A DNA stretch of 64,000 nt, from positions 3,566,474 through 3,630,473 of the forward strand of contig VUYV01000069.1 in NCBI GenBank assembly GCA_008711295.1, given 5' to 3'. A program made the position numbers and the translations under genes. A model generated the notes under the pieces. It was not told the DNA's origin and ran no database searches. It was given only the letters and a program-made list of their open reading frames with translations. The stretch comes from Anarhynchus alexandrinus. Taxonomy: Eukaryota > Chordata > Aves > Charadriiformes > Charadriidae. How positions within the stretch are numbered: position 1 is the stretch's first letter; each line of letters opens with the position of its first letter. Positions 37,201-49,468 of this stretch are shown one piece after another.

Positions 37201-38722
37201 GAACACTACAGACTCTACAAAGATGTTGTGGCAGACGCTGCGGTTGTTGCTGCTTCTTCAAATAAAAATAAAGAAATTTTATTTTGCTTGGCGTAGAGGA
37301 ATATAGGGTTTGTTGCTGACTTGTTAGCCAGATTTTTTTCTCTGGAGAATGGTCAACCAATCTAAAATAACTTGAGAGGGAGTTTAAAACTTCCATAATA
37401 TGTTACTAAGCAACAAAGCACGTTTTTGTTTTGCTTTAAGCTTGTTTTTGCTAACATTTTTAAGAAAACAGAAAGCAATCATGGTGGCTGGTAAGCAAAG
37501 GCTTTTTATGAGCAAAATTTCAATTGCAAATGACTTGAAAAGTAGTCAGTACTGCCTGGTGATATGTGCTAACCAGCACATTGAGACATTCTGTATTGCC
37601 AACATTCAGACACATGAAAAAGGGGATGTATAGGCAGGAGAGAAGAATTTACCATTCAACAACAGTAGGCATTTCAGTAAGCAGAGGTGCCATCGCTCCT
37701 GTGCTACGTTACTGGGGCTGTGCCTCCTTAGTTTGGAGCGTTGGTTCCACCAGTCCAACAGAGTCAATAGTCAGTGCTGCTTATTTTATGTTCTTAGTCT
37801 GAATAACAGAAGGCAATCTCCACAAAAACTTCATGGTACAAAAGAGAAAACCATTGAAACAACCAACACTGATTATTTTAATGCTGTGCATCAGATCTTT
37901 TCCTGAAGATGGCTTTCCTTTGCAGTATTCCCATCCCACATGAAGAAAGCCTATCCTAGATGTTAAGAGAATGAGTTTCAATAGCACATGGGTAGTAGGG
38001 ACCGAATTGTCACATAAATATCAACATTGGCTTTGCGTGCCGATGGAGAGAGGAGGAAACGTTCGCTCTGTGCTCTGGGGTTGGGTAGGGAGGGAGAGGA
38101 GAGGGAGGATGGAAAGAGCATCTGTGCTAGGCAAAGGGAAGTCCCTTCTGCTCCATTTTGGGAAAAGTCTCTGCTTGTATACTTTCCTTTAATATCTGCA
38201 TTTGAGTCCAAAGCACACTGCTTGCTGAGTCTGAATGTGTCAGGAAACCTGTAGTCCACATACAAAACTGGAAACTATATTTGATATTGTTTAGGAAGGG
38301 CCATCTTTTATATAAATTCATGATTTTAATATGTCACACATTTATAATGGAAGATTGGTTTAGGTTTTGGCTTTTTTGTTCTAGCTTGTATGTTTGTGTT
38401 CCATAGAGGGATGGAACTTGCACTTTGTTTCACATCCCCCATATAAATGATACTGCATAAAGCACTAATTGGTTTGCTACTGCAAATCTTTTTTGTGCAT
38501 TTTCATGTGCTTACTTTATTCAAGTATATTTGTTATTACTAATTATTTGGTGAGAAAAACAAAATATTTCCTGTCTCTAACCAGTCGAACAGATATTTCT
38601 TGTTCTGAAGTGAGTTGTTTCTCAGTTGAGCAGTAGTCTATTTGGATTTAACGAGTTTATTCTTATTTCGAGACCTGGAGGTTGATGTGAAATCTTTTCA
38701 CAGATTTCAAGTAGAACAGTTC
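34201..38722. other. AT-rich unique DNA, no gene recognised
   Basis: 35030-35370 is markedly T-rich on the plus strand. 35990-36180 is AT-rich with TAAT cores and might be a conserved non-coding element, which cannot be tested here. No repeat family or coding exon is seen. Confidence 0.4.
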
Positions 38723-38739
38723 TTTTTTTTTTTTTTTTT
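38723..38739. repeat. T17 homopolymer
   Basis: A 17-base T-run. No LINE or SINE body is recognised on either side, so it is not evidence of a retroposed tail. Confidence 0.95.
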
Positions 38740-41724
38740 CCTCCAAGCAGCACTGCAGCACTGGCTCTTAGAGAATTTAATTTCCCATTCTGAAACCATT
38801 CTAAATTGAAAGAAAACCAAAGGGTGACTGAAAAATTTTAGGTTTATTGATGATTTGAGTTCTTTCAATGGATTCTTGTATATGTAAGTGCAGGTATACA
38901 CATGTTTGCATGTGTGGTATGCAGTTGTTGATCCCTGAACTGTTTTCAGACTGTGCTGTATGGGATTCTGAGAAAAGTGAAGAACCAAGAAAGATATTCT
39001 GTGAGAGAGAAGAAAAAAAAAATCAGAGAATGTATGTATGTGCTTGTATGTGCTTGTCTTTAGGGCAAAGGCCTAACTCTTTTTGGGTCCCTTGCAGTTT
39101 TATTTTGTTCTACAGGAAAAAGATCACTCCACAGAATATTGCATGTAAACTAGTTTTTAAGATATGTTTCTTTGATCAGATGTTATAATCTAAATTGTTT
39201 CAAAGGATCATACACTACTTTTAAAGATGGAAACTGAGATTTATTTTGACTGGGCATTGACAGCATAAGTTCAGGACTCGCAGACCACCATGACAGAACC
39301 AAGTGACAGGGTGGATATTTTACTTTGGTAAGTCTCCCTGGTGATAATTTATTAATATGCTTTTACTCCATCTGATTTTTTTCCTGCCCTGTTTAATATG
39401 GTAAACATATGTAATTCACTTCTCCACATGAATAGAATTTTATCTTGTAGCATAAAATCCTGTCATTGCTTTTTCAAAAGCACTTAGAAAATATTAAGTA
39501 ATCATGAGGGTTATTGCTAATTGCATTGGCTTTAATTTGTCACTTTAAATGTTCTAATTATTTCTTCATGAGGTTATCAGCAAACTTGGAAATGGGACCT
39601 TACTGCAAATTAGGCCCTTGGGCCAGGTTATTTATTTTGACCCAAACTTCAGTTGAATATTATGATTAAAAATAACTGAAGAATAAATACATTTTAATAA
39701 TGGTCTTTAAAACTGGAAAAGTTAAAATCTAAGCAAAATTTAAGAGCAACAATCACCTCTTGTTATATTAATGAAAGTCCTGTCATATTTTCTTGAAACT
39801 CTGGATGCTACAGCTACACACATACAGTAATTTGAATATTGAAAATAGCCCTTCCCAACACTTTTTGAAAAGTTTATGCTGAGTATGTTGTATGAAACTA
39901 CGTGACCTTACTTCAAGTTAGCACTGAAAGACTGAACAGAGTTTGTTTGAAGTTCAGTTTGTTCAGTAAAAATATTGTAGAGGGGGAGTAGAATTGAAAA
40001 CACTTACCAAATATTTCTGTTCTTAGTGTGGCTTGGCAGGTCTTTCTCTCTTCGGCATACCCAGTATCCCACTTGTTATTTATACCAAAAATGATCTTTA
40101 TGAAATACAGCAGTCTGCATCAGATACTTCTCAATGAGAAGAGCTTCCAATTTTTAATACTTTCAGCATGCTGTAAATATGACAAAAAAACGTGTTAGAA
40201 CCAATAGAAAATGGATTTAGTCATGATCAGTGGCTTCTCTGAACATACCAACAAGATAGACATAAAATAGCATCCAACCAGTGCTACCTCACTGCAACTT
40301 TTAAGCGAAGGAGTAAAACAGGGATACGTACATGAAAATGGGAAAACTGACTGTACTGGGTCTGAGATGTAGTCCAGGAAAGTTTTCCAAATTCTACTTT
40401 CATAATTTGTTGTGGTCACAGAAGTGCTCACGCAGAAATGCAGAGCCCACATAAAATTGTTTTACAGACTGGACGAGCATTTTGAGTGGCATTTGACATG
40501 GAATAGCTTCTACTTGTCCATTTAAGTTTCTTGCCTGCTGATGTATTTCACAGTTTAACTTCATTCTGGGAAGAGAAAACCCTTTCACAGGAATGCTTTG
40601 TGTGTACATTGATAACAAACATTTTTGTTTAGGATCAATTTATCATATCTTTCACTGACCAAAAGCAGTAGTGGATGGTCTGTTTCCCATTCATATGAAC
40701 AAGGGACAGGGTCTTATCTGTTACTGAAGAAGGTTGTTTCTGGAAAAGATGTCCTCTTCCTCCATTGGAAAGAAAACTGCATATGGCAGCAGCGTTTCTG
40801 GCAGAACTGTAGCATGTCCTGGGATGTCTTTAGGCAATGTTGAGTCCGCAGCGAGGCAGCATGTCTGTGGCACCAGAGGCCGAGGAAGGGATTAGCCATG
40901 CTGGCTGTGATCCATGTGCCCCCTGTGAGGTTGCTGTTGGGTGAGAGCGTGTTGGGTGTCTGAGCCCTGCAGGTGTCTCGACACATGATGTCCATGTCTT
41001 GGCATCACGAGGACGGTCCTGAGGAGGTCTACAAAATACCCAAATTGTTCACTGTGCAGTCGTGTGGCTGCAAGATAAAGACTTAAGAGGATTGTGATTT
41101 TTGTATGATTTCTATTTTCCTTAAATTTTGTTTTAGTAAGGAATGAGTGACACAACCTAAAGATCATGAGAAGTTGGAGGAGGTATTTACATGTAGTGAA
41201 AACCTCGTCAGTGAACTTCTTTACCCAGTTCTGTGCATTGGTAGTTGTCTGGGAGGGTTATTTCTTACTATTGGTTATGGAACCATGGAAGTGTTTCTGA
41301 TATTTTGGATTTGTTTTTTGTAAAGTCAAGTAGTAGTGGATGGCAGACTGGCTTCTCCTTTATTTCTTTTTTCTTTATATGCATGTAAATGTGCATGTAT
41401 GTAAGTATGTGTGTATATGTAAATGATAGCAAGCTTGGTGGGGGACAGCAACAAGAGAGGACAGCATTATAACTCAAAAAGATGATGGAAATTGGAAAAA
41501 CGGTCTGAAATGAAAGAACGCTATGCTTAGCATTAGTCAAGACTAATTGACTGAATAAATACAGATTGGGCAATAATTATCTAGATAGCAGTTCCTTAGA
41601 AAAAAGACTTTAGGATTGCAGATAATCCCAACCAAAGATGAGACACTGATGTGATACTGTTGTAAAACTTGCAAACATTGGATAATGAAAATGAAATATG
41701 TTGTAGCAGATGTATGAAACTATC
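38740..41724. other. Unique DNA, no gene recognised
   Basis: Contains imperfect TG/TATG-rich patches near 39026-39060 and 41380-41425. A GC-richer patch at 40840-41030 has no recognised content. Confidence 0.4.
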
Positions 41725-41890
41725 TTTCAGCACTGTCCAGGTTTCATCTGAATTAATATATTCAGTTCTGGGCACTTCAGAAAAGATGGAGATGAACGAA
41801 AGAGTCTGTAGAAGAGCAATGGCCGTTATAGTAAGTTTAGAAAATTTGATAGCTTAAAGAAGAGAAGAATGAGACAGGCAAGATAAATCT
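41725..41890 (+). mobile_element. Probable ancient CR1 LINE fragment
   Basis: 'tatattcagttctgggcact' (41758 onward), 'gagtctgtagaagagcaatg' and 'gcttaaagaagagaagaatg' follow the ORF2 C-terminal part of old CR1 types (the FWAP...RVQ.RA segment). The copy is short and diverged. Confidence 0.5.
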
Positions 41891-42479
41891 TGAAATGCAT
41901 TAGGAAGACACTGCAATGTTGTTCATCCAGCTTTTCCCATCACTTGGTCCAGAAGGCAGGTGAGATAAAAAAGCAGCTTTGGGAAACTGTCATGTCTTAA
42001 GGAGTCATCACCAGCAATTTTACCTGTACTATCCTCTGGTTGCAGCATTGAATCTAGTGTCCATAGCTGTTGAATAGCAAGTGGTACAACTCCAAACTCC
42101 AACATGCAGAATTATGCTCTATGCAAATTTAATTGTAAAATGGAAAATAAAAACTGAAGGAGCAGAAATAATATTTGATTCTTGCAGTTCACCTACTGAT
42201 ACTGGTGCTCAGTGCAGCATTTGAGCCTAGAGGAGAATCACCACCACCATCAGTGTTAAGGCTACTGATCTATTGGTCGTGGTTTAGCTCCTTGTGCATA
42301 ACAGAGTCATATTTGGATGATGTCTAATGCTTCTTTATCTACATTTGCTTGTACTGCTTTACTGTGTCATGGGAAAACTGCTAGTAGTCTCAATGGCTTT
42401 ACTCGTTTTCAGTTCTTAGTGCAGTTCTAGCCTCTGACATATGTTTCTAGTTCTGTGTGATTTATTTGTATTTTACAAT
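41891..42479. other. Unique DNA, possibly the decayed 5' part of the following L2
   Basis: Nothing is clearly recognisable here. Weak L2-like similarity may begin around 42260, but I cannot support a boundary earlier than about 42480. Confidence 0.35.
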
Positions 42480-42713
42480 CTTCATGGTCACTTTGAAATA
42501 ATTCTCTGTTCGTTCTTCTCTTATCTATGACTTCTTCAATGCCTTTTTCAGTGTATCTGCTTTCTCTCTTTCATTCTTCATCCTGGGATTTGCCAATACT
42601 GTATCCTTGGACTTTTGGGTTTTTCTTTTTTTTCTCATTTTGTGCTCTGTTTCCAGGTGATTTAGCCACTTGCATTGTTTTTACTGTTATGGTTATACAG
42701 ATGACTTGCAAAT
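42480..42713 (+). mobile_element. Ancient L2-like LINE, reverse transcriptase region (left of insertion)
   Basis: The pyrimidine-rich plus strand follows L2 order. The block 'gtatccttggacttttgg' (42601-42618) corresponds to the L2 sequence after the SG.PQ motif, and 'ttcttttttttctcattttg' comes next. Near 42670-42706, 'attgtttttactgttatggt' plus 'tatacagatgac' translates to [12 protein letters not shown], a decayed version of the L2 Y.DD catalytic motif. L2 is ancient in amniotes and inactive in birds. The sequence is cut at AAAT (42710-42713) by a CR1. Confidence 0.7.
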
Positions 42714-43077
42714 TGCAGATGACACCAAGCTGAGTGGTGTGGTTGACATGCCTGAGGGACAGGATGCCATCCAGAGGGACATGGACGAGCTCAAGAAGTG
42801 GGCTCGTGTGAACCTCATCAGGTTCAACAAGGCCAAGTGCAGAGTCCTGCACCCAGGCTGGGGCAACCCCCCGTATCAATACAGGCTGCATCCAAAGAAG
42901 TGTGGCCAGCAGGTCATGGGAGGTGATTCTGCCCCTCTACTCTGCTGTGGTGAGACCCCATCTGGAGTACTGCATCCAGCTCTGGAGCCCTCAGCACAGG
43001 AAAGACGTGGATCTGTTGGAGTGAGTCCAGAGGAGGGCCACAAAAATGATCAGAGTGCTGGAGCACCTCTCCTATGA
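42670..43077 (+). pseudogene. Chimeric L2/CR1 open frame (136 codons), not a gene
   Basis: An open frame starts in the ancient L2 with its YTDD-containing segment and runs into the inserted CR1 at its own ADDTKLSG motif. It continues through the CR1 segment [20 protein letters not shown] before shifting out of the CR1 frame, so the remaining part is nonsense. The fusion of two reverse-transcriptase motif C segments is accidental: the CR1 copy is truncated exactly at its motif C and landed just after that of L2. Gene predictors may report it as a novel ORF. Confidence 0.8.
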
Positions 43078-43481
43078 GGACAGGCTGAGAGAGTTGGGGT
43101 TGTTCAGCCTGGAGGAGTGAAGGCTCAGGGGAGACCTTATTGTGGCCTTTCAATACTTAAAGGGGGCTTATAACAAAGATGGAAATGAACTTTTTAGCAG
43201 AGCCTGTTGTGATAGGACAAGAGGTAATGGTTTTAAACTGAAAGAGGGTACATTTGGACTAGATAGAAGAAAGAAATTTTTTACTATGAGGATGGTGAAA
43301 CACTGGAACAAGTTGCCCAGAGAGGTGATAGGTGCCCCATCCCTGGAAACATTCAAGGTCAGGTTGGACGGGGCTCTGAGCAACCTGATCTAGTTAAGAT
43401 GCCCCTGCTGATTGCAGGGGGGTTGGACTAGGTGACCTTTAAAGGTCCCTTCCAACCAAAACTATTCTATGATTCTATGAT
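42714..43481 (+). mobile_element. CR1 LINE, 5'-truncated, inserted into L2
   Basis: A 0.77-kb CR1 copy starts at its ADD motif region and ends in two ATTCTATG octamers (43464-43479). It has an internal deletion between about 42885 and 42900, where the RLG...KKA.GI segment is missing, plus frameshifts and a TGA in the ORF2 frame. The last part is open again (43142-43393): [35 protein letters not shown], stop. AAAT lies on both sides (42710-42713 and 43482-43485), a possible 4-bp target duplication. Type: ATTCTATG-ending, like the 25-kb copy. Confidence 0.93.
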
Positions 43482-44510
43482 AAATCTGTCTTTCCACCAA
43501 TGTTATTGCTCCTTCCATCTAAACCTGTGTCTCAGGCTGGATCTCTAACATGATGTCTTTTAATTATCTCATCATTTCAAAACAGAACTCTATCCACTTT
43601 TTTCTTTCACAAATGACAAGAACATTATCCTTCTTGTCACTCAGTTTCAGTGACTCAGGGTTATTTTTTACTCTTACTTTCCTCATGCTTCATACATCCT
43701 GACCAGAACCGGCTTTTGCACTTTCTTTTTTTTAATATCCTTCAGCTCCATTTTTTTCCTTCAATCCTCCGGTTAAATTTCTTATTCAGACCTTCTTGCC
43801 TCTGTCCTAACTTTTGCAATTTCATTCTTTCTTTCTTTTTTTGTTGGTTTGCAAATCAGACGTTGCCTCCCTTAAAGCAAAATGTAGTCAGTGAATTCCT
43901 TCTTTTAGTCTGCTTACATTTTCATATTCCTTCCTATTTTATATTCTTCTCAAGGCCTCTTGCCTCAAATTTAAGCTGCTCGCAAAGCTTTACATGGGTG
44001 CTTTCCAAATGTGGTGAGCAGTCCAGTAATAGATTGTGAGGGGGTGGAAAATGTTTGTGGAACTGAATGAAGTATCAATGCTACTTTGATTTTCTTTGAG
44101 GAAGTTTGTTTGTTAGGTCCAAAAGCTCAGGAAATTGATCTTTGAACTTTGTCATTTGTGGATTTTTTTTCTATCATCAAGTTTTATGTCACGCTTGTTC
44201 ATTCCGCTTTGCCAGTACTTCCAGACTTGTCCACATAATTGGAGACAATTTCTCTCATAGTTATATTTTGTTTTCCACAGCTTTGTACCCATGAGGGAAC
44301 CTCATGAGCTCATCAGAAAAGCTTCTGCTGCATTTGCTTATGCATCCTTCTCGTGAGCCCACTTCTGCCTTCTTGCATGCATCAATCAAAAGTTTCCATA
44401 TACAGTATTTGCTTCTATTGTCTTCTTTACTTTTCTGTAGCAGTTCTGTAGTGGTTTGTTATTAGATTGTAGGCTTATTTAGACACAAACTGTCCTTCAA
44501 AGCGTCTGAA
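43482..44510 (+). mobile_element. Ancient L2-like LINE, C-terminal and 3' part (right of insertion)
   Basis: Directly after the CR1, L2-like sequence resumes in register: 'aaatctgtctttcc', then 'ggctggatctctaacatgat' near 43532 and 'aaaacagaactctatcc' near 43580 (the M...KTEL segment of L2). Next, 'gtgactcagggttatttttt' near 43651 matches the LG.I segment. The 3' end near 44463-44500 reads 'ttagattgtaggcttattta', like the L2 3' terminus (TTAGATTGTAAGCTC). All frames are broken. Similarity is patchy between 44000 and 44400. Confidence 0.65.
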
Positions 44511-47500
44511 AAGCGTCCTGCAGTAGTGAGCCTGAAGTACACAAAACTGAAATAAATTCCTTTTGCAAGGTAGCAGGCGTCTTTTCTGCATTCTGAGTCT
44601 TCCTTCGTCCATTCTAGCTTCCATTAAGGCATGACTTTTTCTGTTGAAAGGCAAAATATACAGCCTGCCTGTGAGGCCACTATTAATTCCACACTATCTC
44701 TCTTTTATAGTACAGCTGGCACCCTACCCTCGGGAGAACAAGCTCATCACTTCTACCACATGCTTGTTCTCTACCAGTTCAGGCAGCAGGAGTCCTAAGT
44801 TAGCTATCAAATATTGGTCTTGCCCATGGCAGCGCAGAGCATTCGACAATGCCTCTGGGCCAGCTGAAAATAATTTCTAGCACAGTTGGAGTGAAACTAC
44901 AGAGGTGTAACATTCAAAGGCATACGAGTCCCGAGGAGGGTGGGATTCAGTGTGCTCTCCAGCAATAAACAAAGATTTGCAAAATCAGTAAAATAAAATA
45001 AAAATGGTATGGGTTTAATTGAGGTTTTTTGAATATAGCATCCTGTGCTGAGTATGCAAAGGAATGAAACTATCCATGGTCGTAGGTTAAATTGTATTTC
45101 TCACTTTTCAGACATGTCACGTACTTCCAATACCGAATTGTCTCAACTTCACTTATTTTTTTTAATAATATTTTTCATACATGTGTACTTATTCTTACCA
45201 TAGTGCTTTCATATACTTCATCTGCTTACTGCAAATACTCACAAAGATTTCCAGTCAGGTGTTTATTAAAAAGACAAAGCAATTAGCAATAAGCAGGTAA
45301 ACTGAGGCACGTCATAGAAGGGAGAAACTTGCCAGAAGTAGAGATTATTCTCTTATTTGGAGGATGTTACTTCATATTTGCTTTAACCTTCTGAGAGATG
45401 TCGCTTGCAGAAAAGGAATACTTCTCAAGAGATTTCTTTGTCCTTAAAACAGTTAATGCCGTCCAAGGGCAGTGTCTCTACCTACGCTTATACCCACCTT
45501 TGCTGCACTTCCCTGTCCTTAAGCTTAGAGAGAAGTACTGAAACGGTTCCTTTGCCTTCTCAGTATAACTCTGAATGTTTTCAAAGCATGGGTTTTTTAA
45601 CTTTGTAGAGTTTTGTTCAACTGAGAGTATGTCATAGGCAATTCTTCTTGTTCTTCAAATTTCTGTAACTGACTAAAACTAGCTCTCTGCTTCTGAGGAA
45701 TTTTGAAGAGTGGGAAAGCTGCCTTCTCTTTAGTGTGAACCTGCTGCCATGCAGCACTTTCAACTTCCCTGTCATCCTATTACCATAATAGTTGGCGGTG
45801 TTTTTCTACATGTTGTCTAGAGCATTATTCCACAAAAACAGAGAATCTGGCTCTCGTTAGGCCTCCAGTTGATGGGTAACTGTATTGTGCTGATTGTCTC
45901 GAATCTTTGTTCTTTAAGCATCCAGCAGTGATAGACAATGGCACTAGATTTTTTATGACAGTATAGTATCAGGTGGTGTAATACAGAAGAGCGGTAGCTT
46001 TGGGACTGTGGTTGTATGTGGAGGTTTCTTTCTCCTTTCTTAAAACTCCTTCTTCACCTCAGCTGAGTTGATCTTACTGGAGAACCAGAATCTGTCCAGA
46101 CAGGAATTCTTTCTCTCTCTTGTGATCCTGTTTCTCAGCACAGAGTGCTGTTCTGCGTGCTGCATGAGGACCTGCTGGCCTTTGCAATTCATGGCTGTCC
46201 CATGCTCCTCCATCACTTTTCTGGGGAGGAGGAGATGTTTGTGGGGCTTGGTGAGGGTTGGAACCCTAGTTCTTTCCCTTTGAGCCAGCTGGAGCCAGGG
46301 GAGTGATGCAGGCATGGGCTGGAGTGGAGAGGAAAGGACAAAGGGCCGGAGGCAGAGGGACAGAAGAACCAAGCAGCATGGCGCTGGCTTGGGTTAGGCT
46401 ACTAGATGCAATGCCAGGCAGTGCACGGGACCATTATTGGCCAGTATCAGGCCAGTTTTGCTATTCAGTGTTGTTTGATGTGTAAGGACATAATCTAAAT
46501 GAATGCATTTGGATACGTTTAGGGTCAAGATACTTCTGTGTAACTAGTATATCGCCTGTTACTGACATCTGTCTGGTACAAACGCAAACACAGTCTGCTA
46601 ATTTCATGGAGGTCATCACATATTCGTGAACTAAGAAGAGCTTTTGGACATTTGCTGATTCTAAATATGACTGTGGTCAGAGGTTAAATGTTGAGAATTC
46701 TATTGTGTGTTGGTCTATCTGGTTTATGACAAAGCAATATGGGGTAATTACATATTATTATTGTTTGATATTAGTTTTAAGGTATTTCATCAAAATGGTT
46801 AATAAATCTCCGTATCTGGGAAGTGTGTTTCCCTCACATGAAGAACCGTCTTTCTTTAAAAATTACGTATTAGGTACATTTTATGAAGTAAACCCCTTTT
46901 GACTATATTTGTGTTTTGTTTCAGTGATATTCTGCATGCATTTTGAAGGTCAATAAATGTTTTTCCTCATTCACGTAGCTTAAAAATCTATGATCTGGGG
47001 GCTCTAGTATTTCATTACTGGCAGTTCTTCCTTTTTTTGCCTTAGTCATTTAGTGGCTGTACTTCTGCACTTTTGCAACATTCTTCAACAGGAACAAACT
47101 TACTCTGAAGAATCCTTGTTCTAGGAGTTTAAGAAGCCAAGTGTCTCAGGCCTCCATTATAAATGTATTTTTGGAAGGATCTTTTGTTTAGCTCCTTAAG
47201 TTTTAAACTCAAAGTATACTTTTTGCTCTCATTAGTCTCTTAAATTAAGATGTCATAGATGTTTGTCTTATCTGAAAAATTTTCTTTGTTCCTGGAAATT
47301 CTCAGTCTTATTTTTGTAAAGTATCACTTGTGTCTGCCTTGTTCTTTTTTTGAATATTATTTTTGATGAGTTTTGATTTCTTTATTAATCTTTACCTGTG
47401 CACTAGCAAAGTCATCCCTGCAGTCATTATTTAATTTGTTACTGTTATGCTGACTTTGTCCAGAAATATGAAATGTATCTACAGTCATTATTTGTTGTAA

Positions 47501-47817
47501 TAAACGTACAGATTAAATAAAAATTCCAGCTAAGAGTCTGTGAAATAGTAAAAAGATGTGGAGTTTTATATAAAGGGAGAAATTTGAAGTTCCCTGCTCA
47601 AAACTTACTGAATGTACTGAAAACATCAAAGGGCATATTTAGGAGATTTTGTCTTAAAATATGTTGTTATAGGCATGCTCAGCAATGAGAAAACTTCTTG
47701 AGCTGTTTTTGTAACCAAGAGTGATATATAGGGAGCTGAGTAAAACACCTGTGATACAGCCCCACAGTAAGACTGCAGGATTAATAACTGTAGACTGGAG
47801 TTCAGTCCCTTCTGAAA
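44511..47817. other. Unique DNA, no gene recognised
   Basis: 46040-46490 is GC-richer, with overlapping frames on both strands that I do not recognise. No LINE or LTR is seen. Confidence 0.4.
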
Positions 47818-47868
47818 TTGTGTGTGTGAGAGAGTGAATGTGTGTGTGCGAATGCTTGTGTGTGTGCT
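47818..47868. repeat. Imperfect (TG)n tract
   Basis: TG/TGTG units interrupted by GAGAGAG and AATG. Short and imperfect, probably slowly evolving. Confidence 0.8.
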
Positions 47869-48960
47869 CTTAAAACTGGAAGGCTTTATTTATTTATTTC
47901 ACTTTCTTTTCTTTTCTGCTTTTCATATAGAAAATAAAAAAAGACCCTTTGGACTTGAAGCAAAGACCCCAAGCAGCATTCTGATTTGCCTCACTCAGAG
48001 TCCCTACTGTATTTATTTTCCTGAAGGTTTTTTCCTTCCTTTCTTTTTTTAATAAACACTTATAAAACTATATTGCTTGAAGTTGCTATCCAGCCGAAAT
48101 ACCCGTGAAAAGCTTACCTGCCTTGAGTACCTATGTTCCCTTGCTCCTCTGTTCATTTCTTCTCTGCTTTTTTTGTAGTGTTATGTTTTCCCCTTCCTAT
48201 AATCTTTTCTATATTTCTAGAAAAAACATTGTCTTGAAGGCTCTGATCAGCTTAATTTATTATGCATTTGTAAGTAATGTGGAGACTCAATACAAGATAG
48301 CAGCTCAGTTGTGGGCCAAGTTCAGTGTGGAACAATTATAGTCTTGCCAGGAACAAGAAGATGTCGTCAGGAAGTCATACTCTGGAAGAGTCATGAAATA
48401 GCAGATCTAGGGCTCTTACCAGTTTTGATACTGTGTGAATTCGCTACTGATAGCCAAAAGAAGATTGAACCTTTGTGTGATTAAAAAGGAGATTGGATCA
48501 AAGGCAGCGATAGGTGGAGTGTGAGATAGTAAGTCTACTGTCTACCATATAGGTCCAGCTGAAAGGTAACTATATGGGAGGATGAGATAGCACCTTCCAG
48601 GGTTGAAGGTTTGCAGAGGCATAGCTTTAAACTGTAGGTTACATGGGAAGTGTTAGAGGGGCAGACAAGATTTAATCCTGGAAAAGGCCATCAGCTAGGG
48701 AGTAACAGTTCTGCATAGGAAATCTTCAGATTGCTCATCGGCAAATATTGTCTGAATAGCTACAAGCAACCAAGACCGAACACTGCACCAGTGTTTTGAA
48801 ATGGGAGTATAAATGGATGTGGGTGCACGCCCATAATTCAGACGGTTTTATCAGGTTTTTTTGCACACAGTTTTTGCTGGCGATCGGTTTGGTTGTGGGT
48901 ATTTGCCGATGTTACTGAAGTCGGTAGCCTCATCCTGCTGGGCTTTACCTAACTGAAGTC
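47869..48960. other. Unique DNA, nothing recognised
   Basis: No coding frame or repeat family is identified. The stretch leads into the Ig-like fragment and LTR. Confidence 0.4.
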
Positions 48961-49152
48961 TCACACAGCCGTGGGGATGTCTTTCTGTTCCCTGGCCGGG
49001 GTATGGCATGGAGAGCAGGAGGAAGTGTTAGAAGCTGTAACTCCATTATCTATAATGTTTAGGGAGTAATTACCACTGTCTGTTTTATTCTGTTTTTCAA
49101 GTCTGAAAATATGACCTTGTCCTTGTTTGAGGTAAAACAGAACCAATTTTGT
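48961..49152 (-). pseudogene. Possible Ig-like domain fragment (unverified)
   Basis: A minus-strand frame of about 63 codons lies between a TGA and a TGA. It reads through GQGHIFRLEKQNKTDSGNYS and LNIIDNGVTASNTSS. The DSGNY stretch (49066-49080), preceded by a charged LEKQNKT segment, looks like the E-F region of an immunoglobulin V-type domain, where D-x-G/S-x-Y is typical. The usual Cys two residues after the Tyr is absent, as in some CD2-like first domains. There is no start Met and no clear splice site. It could be a relic exon, part of an older retroelement, or coincidence. Confidence 0.2.
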
Positions 49153-49461
49153 TCAGTAACTTCGCTTCTTAGCTGGGCCTCTTCTAACTACTGAAATTAA
49201 CAGCATATTGTGCAGACAATGTTCGCTCTCTCAGAGTGATAAGACCTATGTTTATAGTTGATGCCCAGGCATGGGATGCAGAGAGGCTCCTGCTTATACT
49301 TGTTGCTATAACACTCAAGGCCAACCAACTCTGTTATTTGCCCCGTTGGAAGGTCGGAAGCGGAAAAGCATTGATGGGTCCCACTTGCAGGGAGGAGCGG
49401 ACAGGACAGGTGACCCAAAACTGACCAACAGGGTATTCCATCCCATCTGCCTCATGCTCAG

Positions 49462-49468
49462 TATAAAA
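49462..49468 (+). promoter_or_regulatory. LTR TATA box
   Basis: TATAAAA within the LTR, about 250 bases before its poly(A) signal. It would be the core promoter of the former provirus; current activity is unknown. Confidence 0.7.

Noticed and set aside
42275..42290. GGTCGTGGTTTAGC, similar to an LTR terminus
   Set aside because: No LTR body, TATA box or poly(A) signal lies beside it.
43650..44039. 129-codon plus-strand frame
   Set aside because: It lies in the pyrimidine-rich L2-like relic and does not follow the L2 protein frame.
46040..46490. Opposed frames in a GC-richer patch
   Set aside because: Frames overlap on both strands without any recognised domain; higher GC alone lengthens ORFs.
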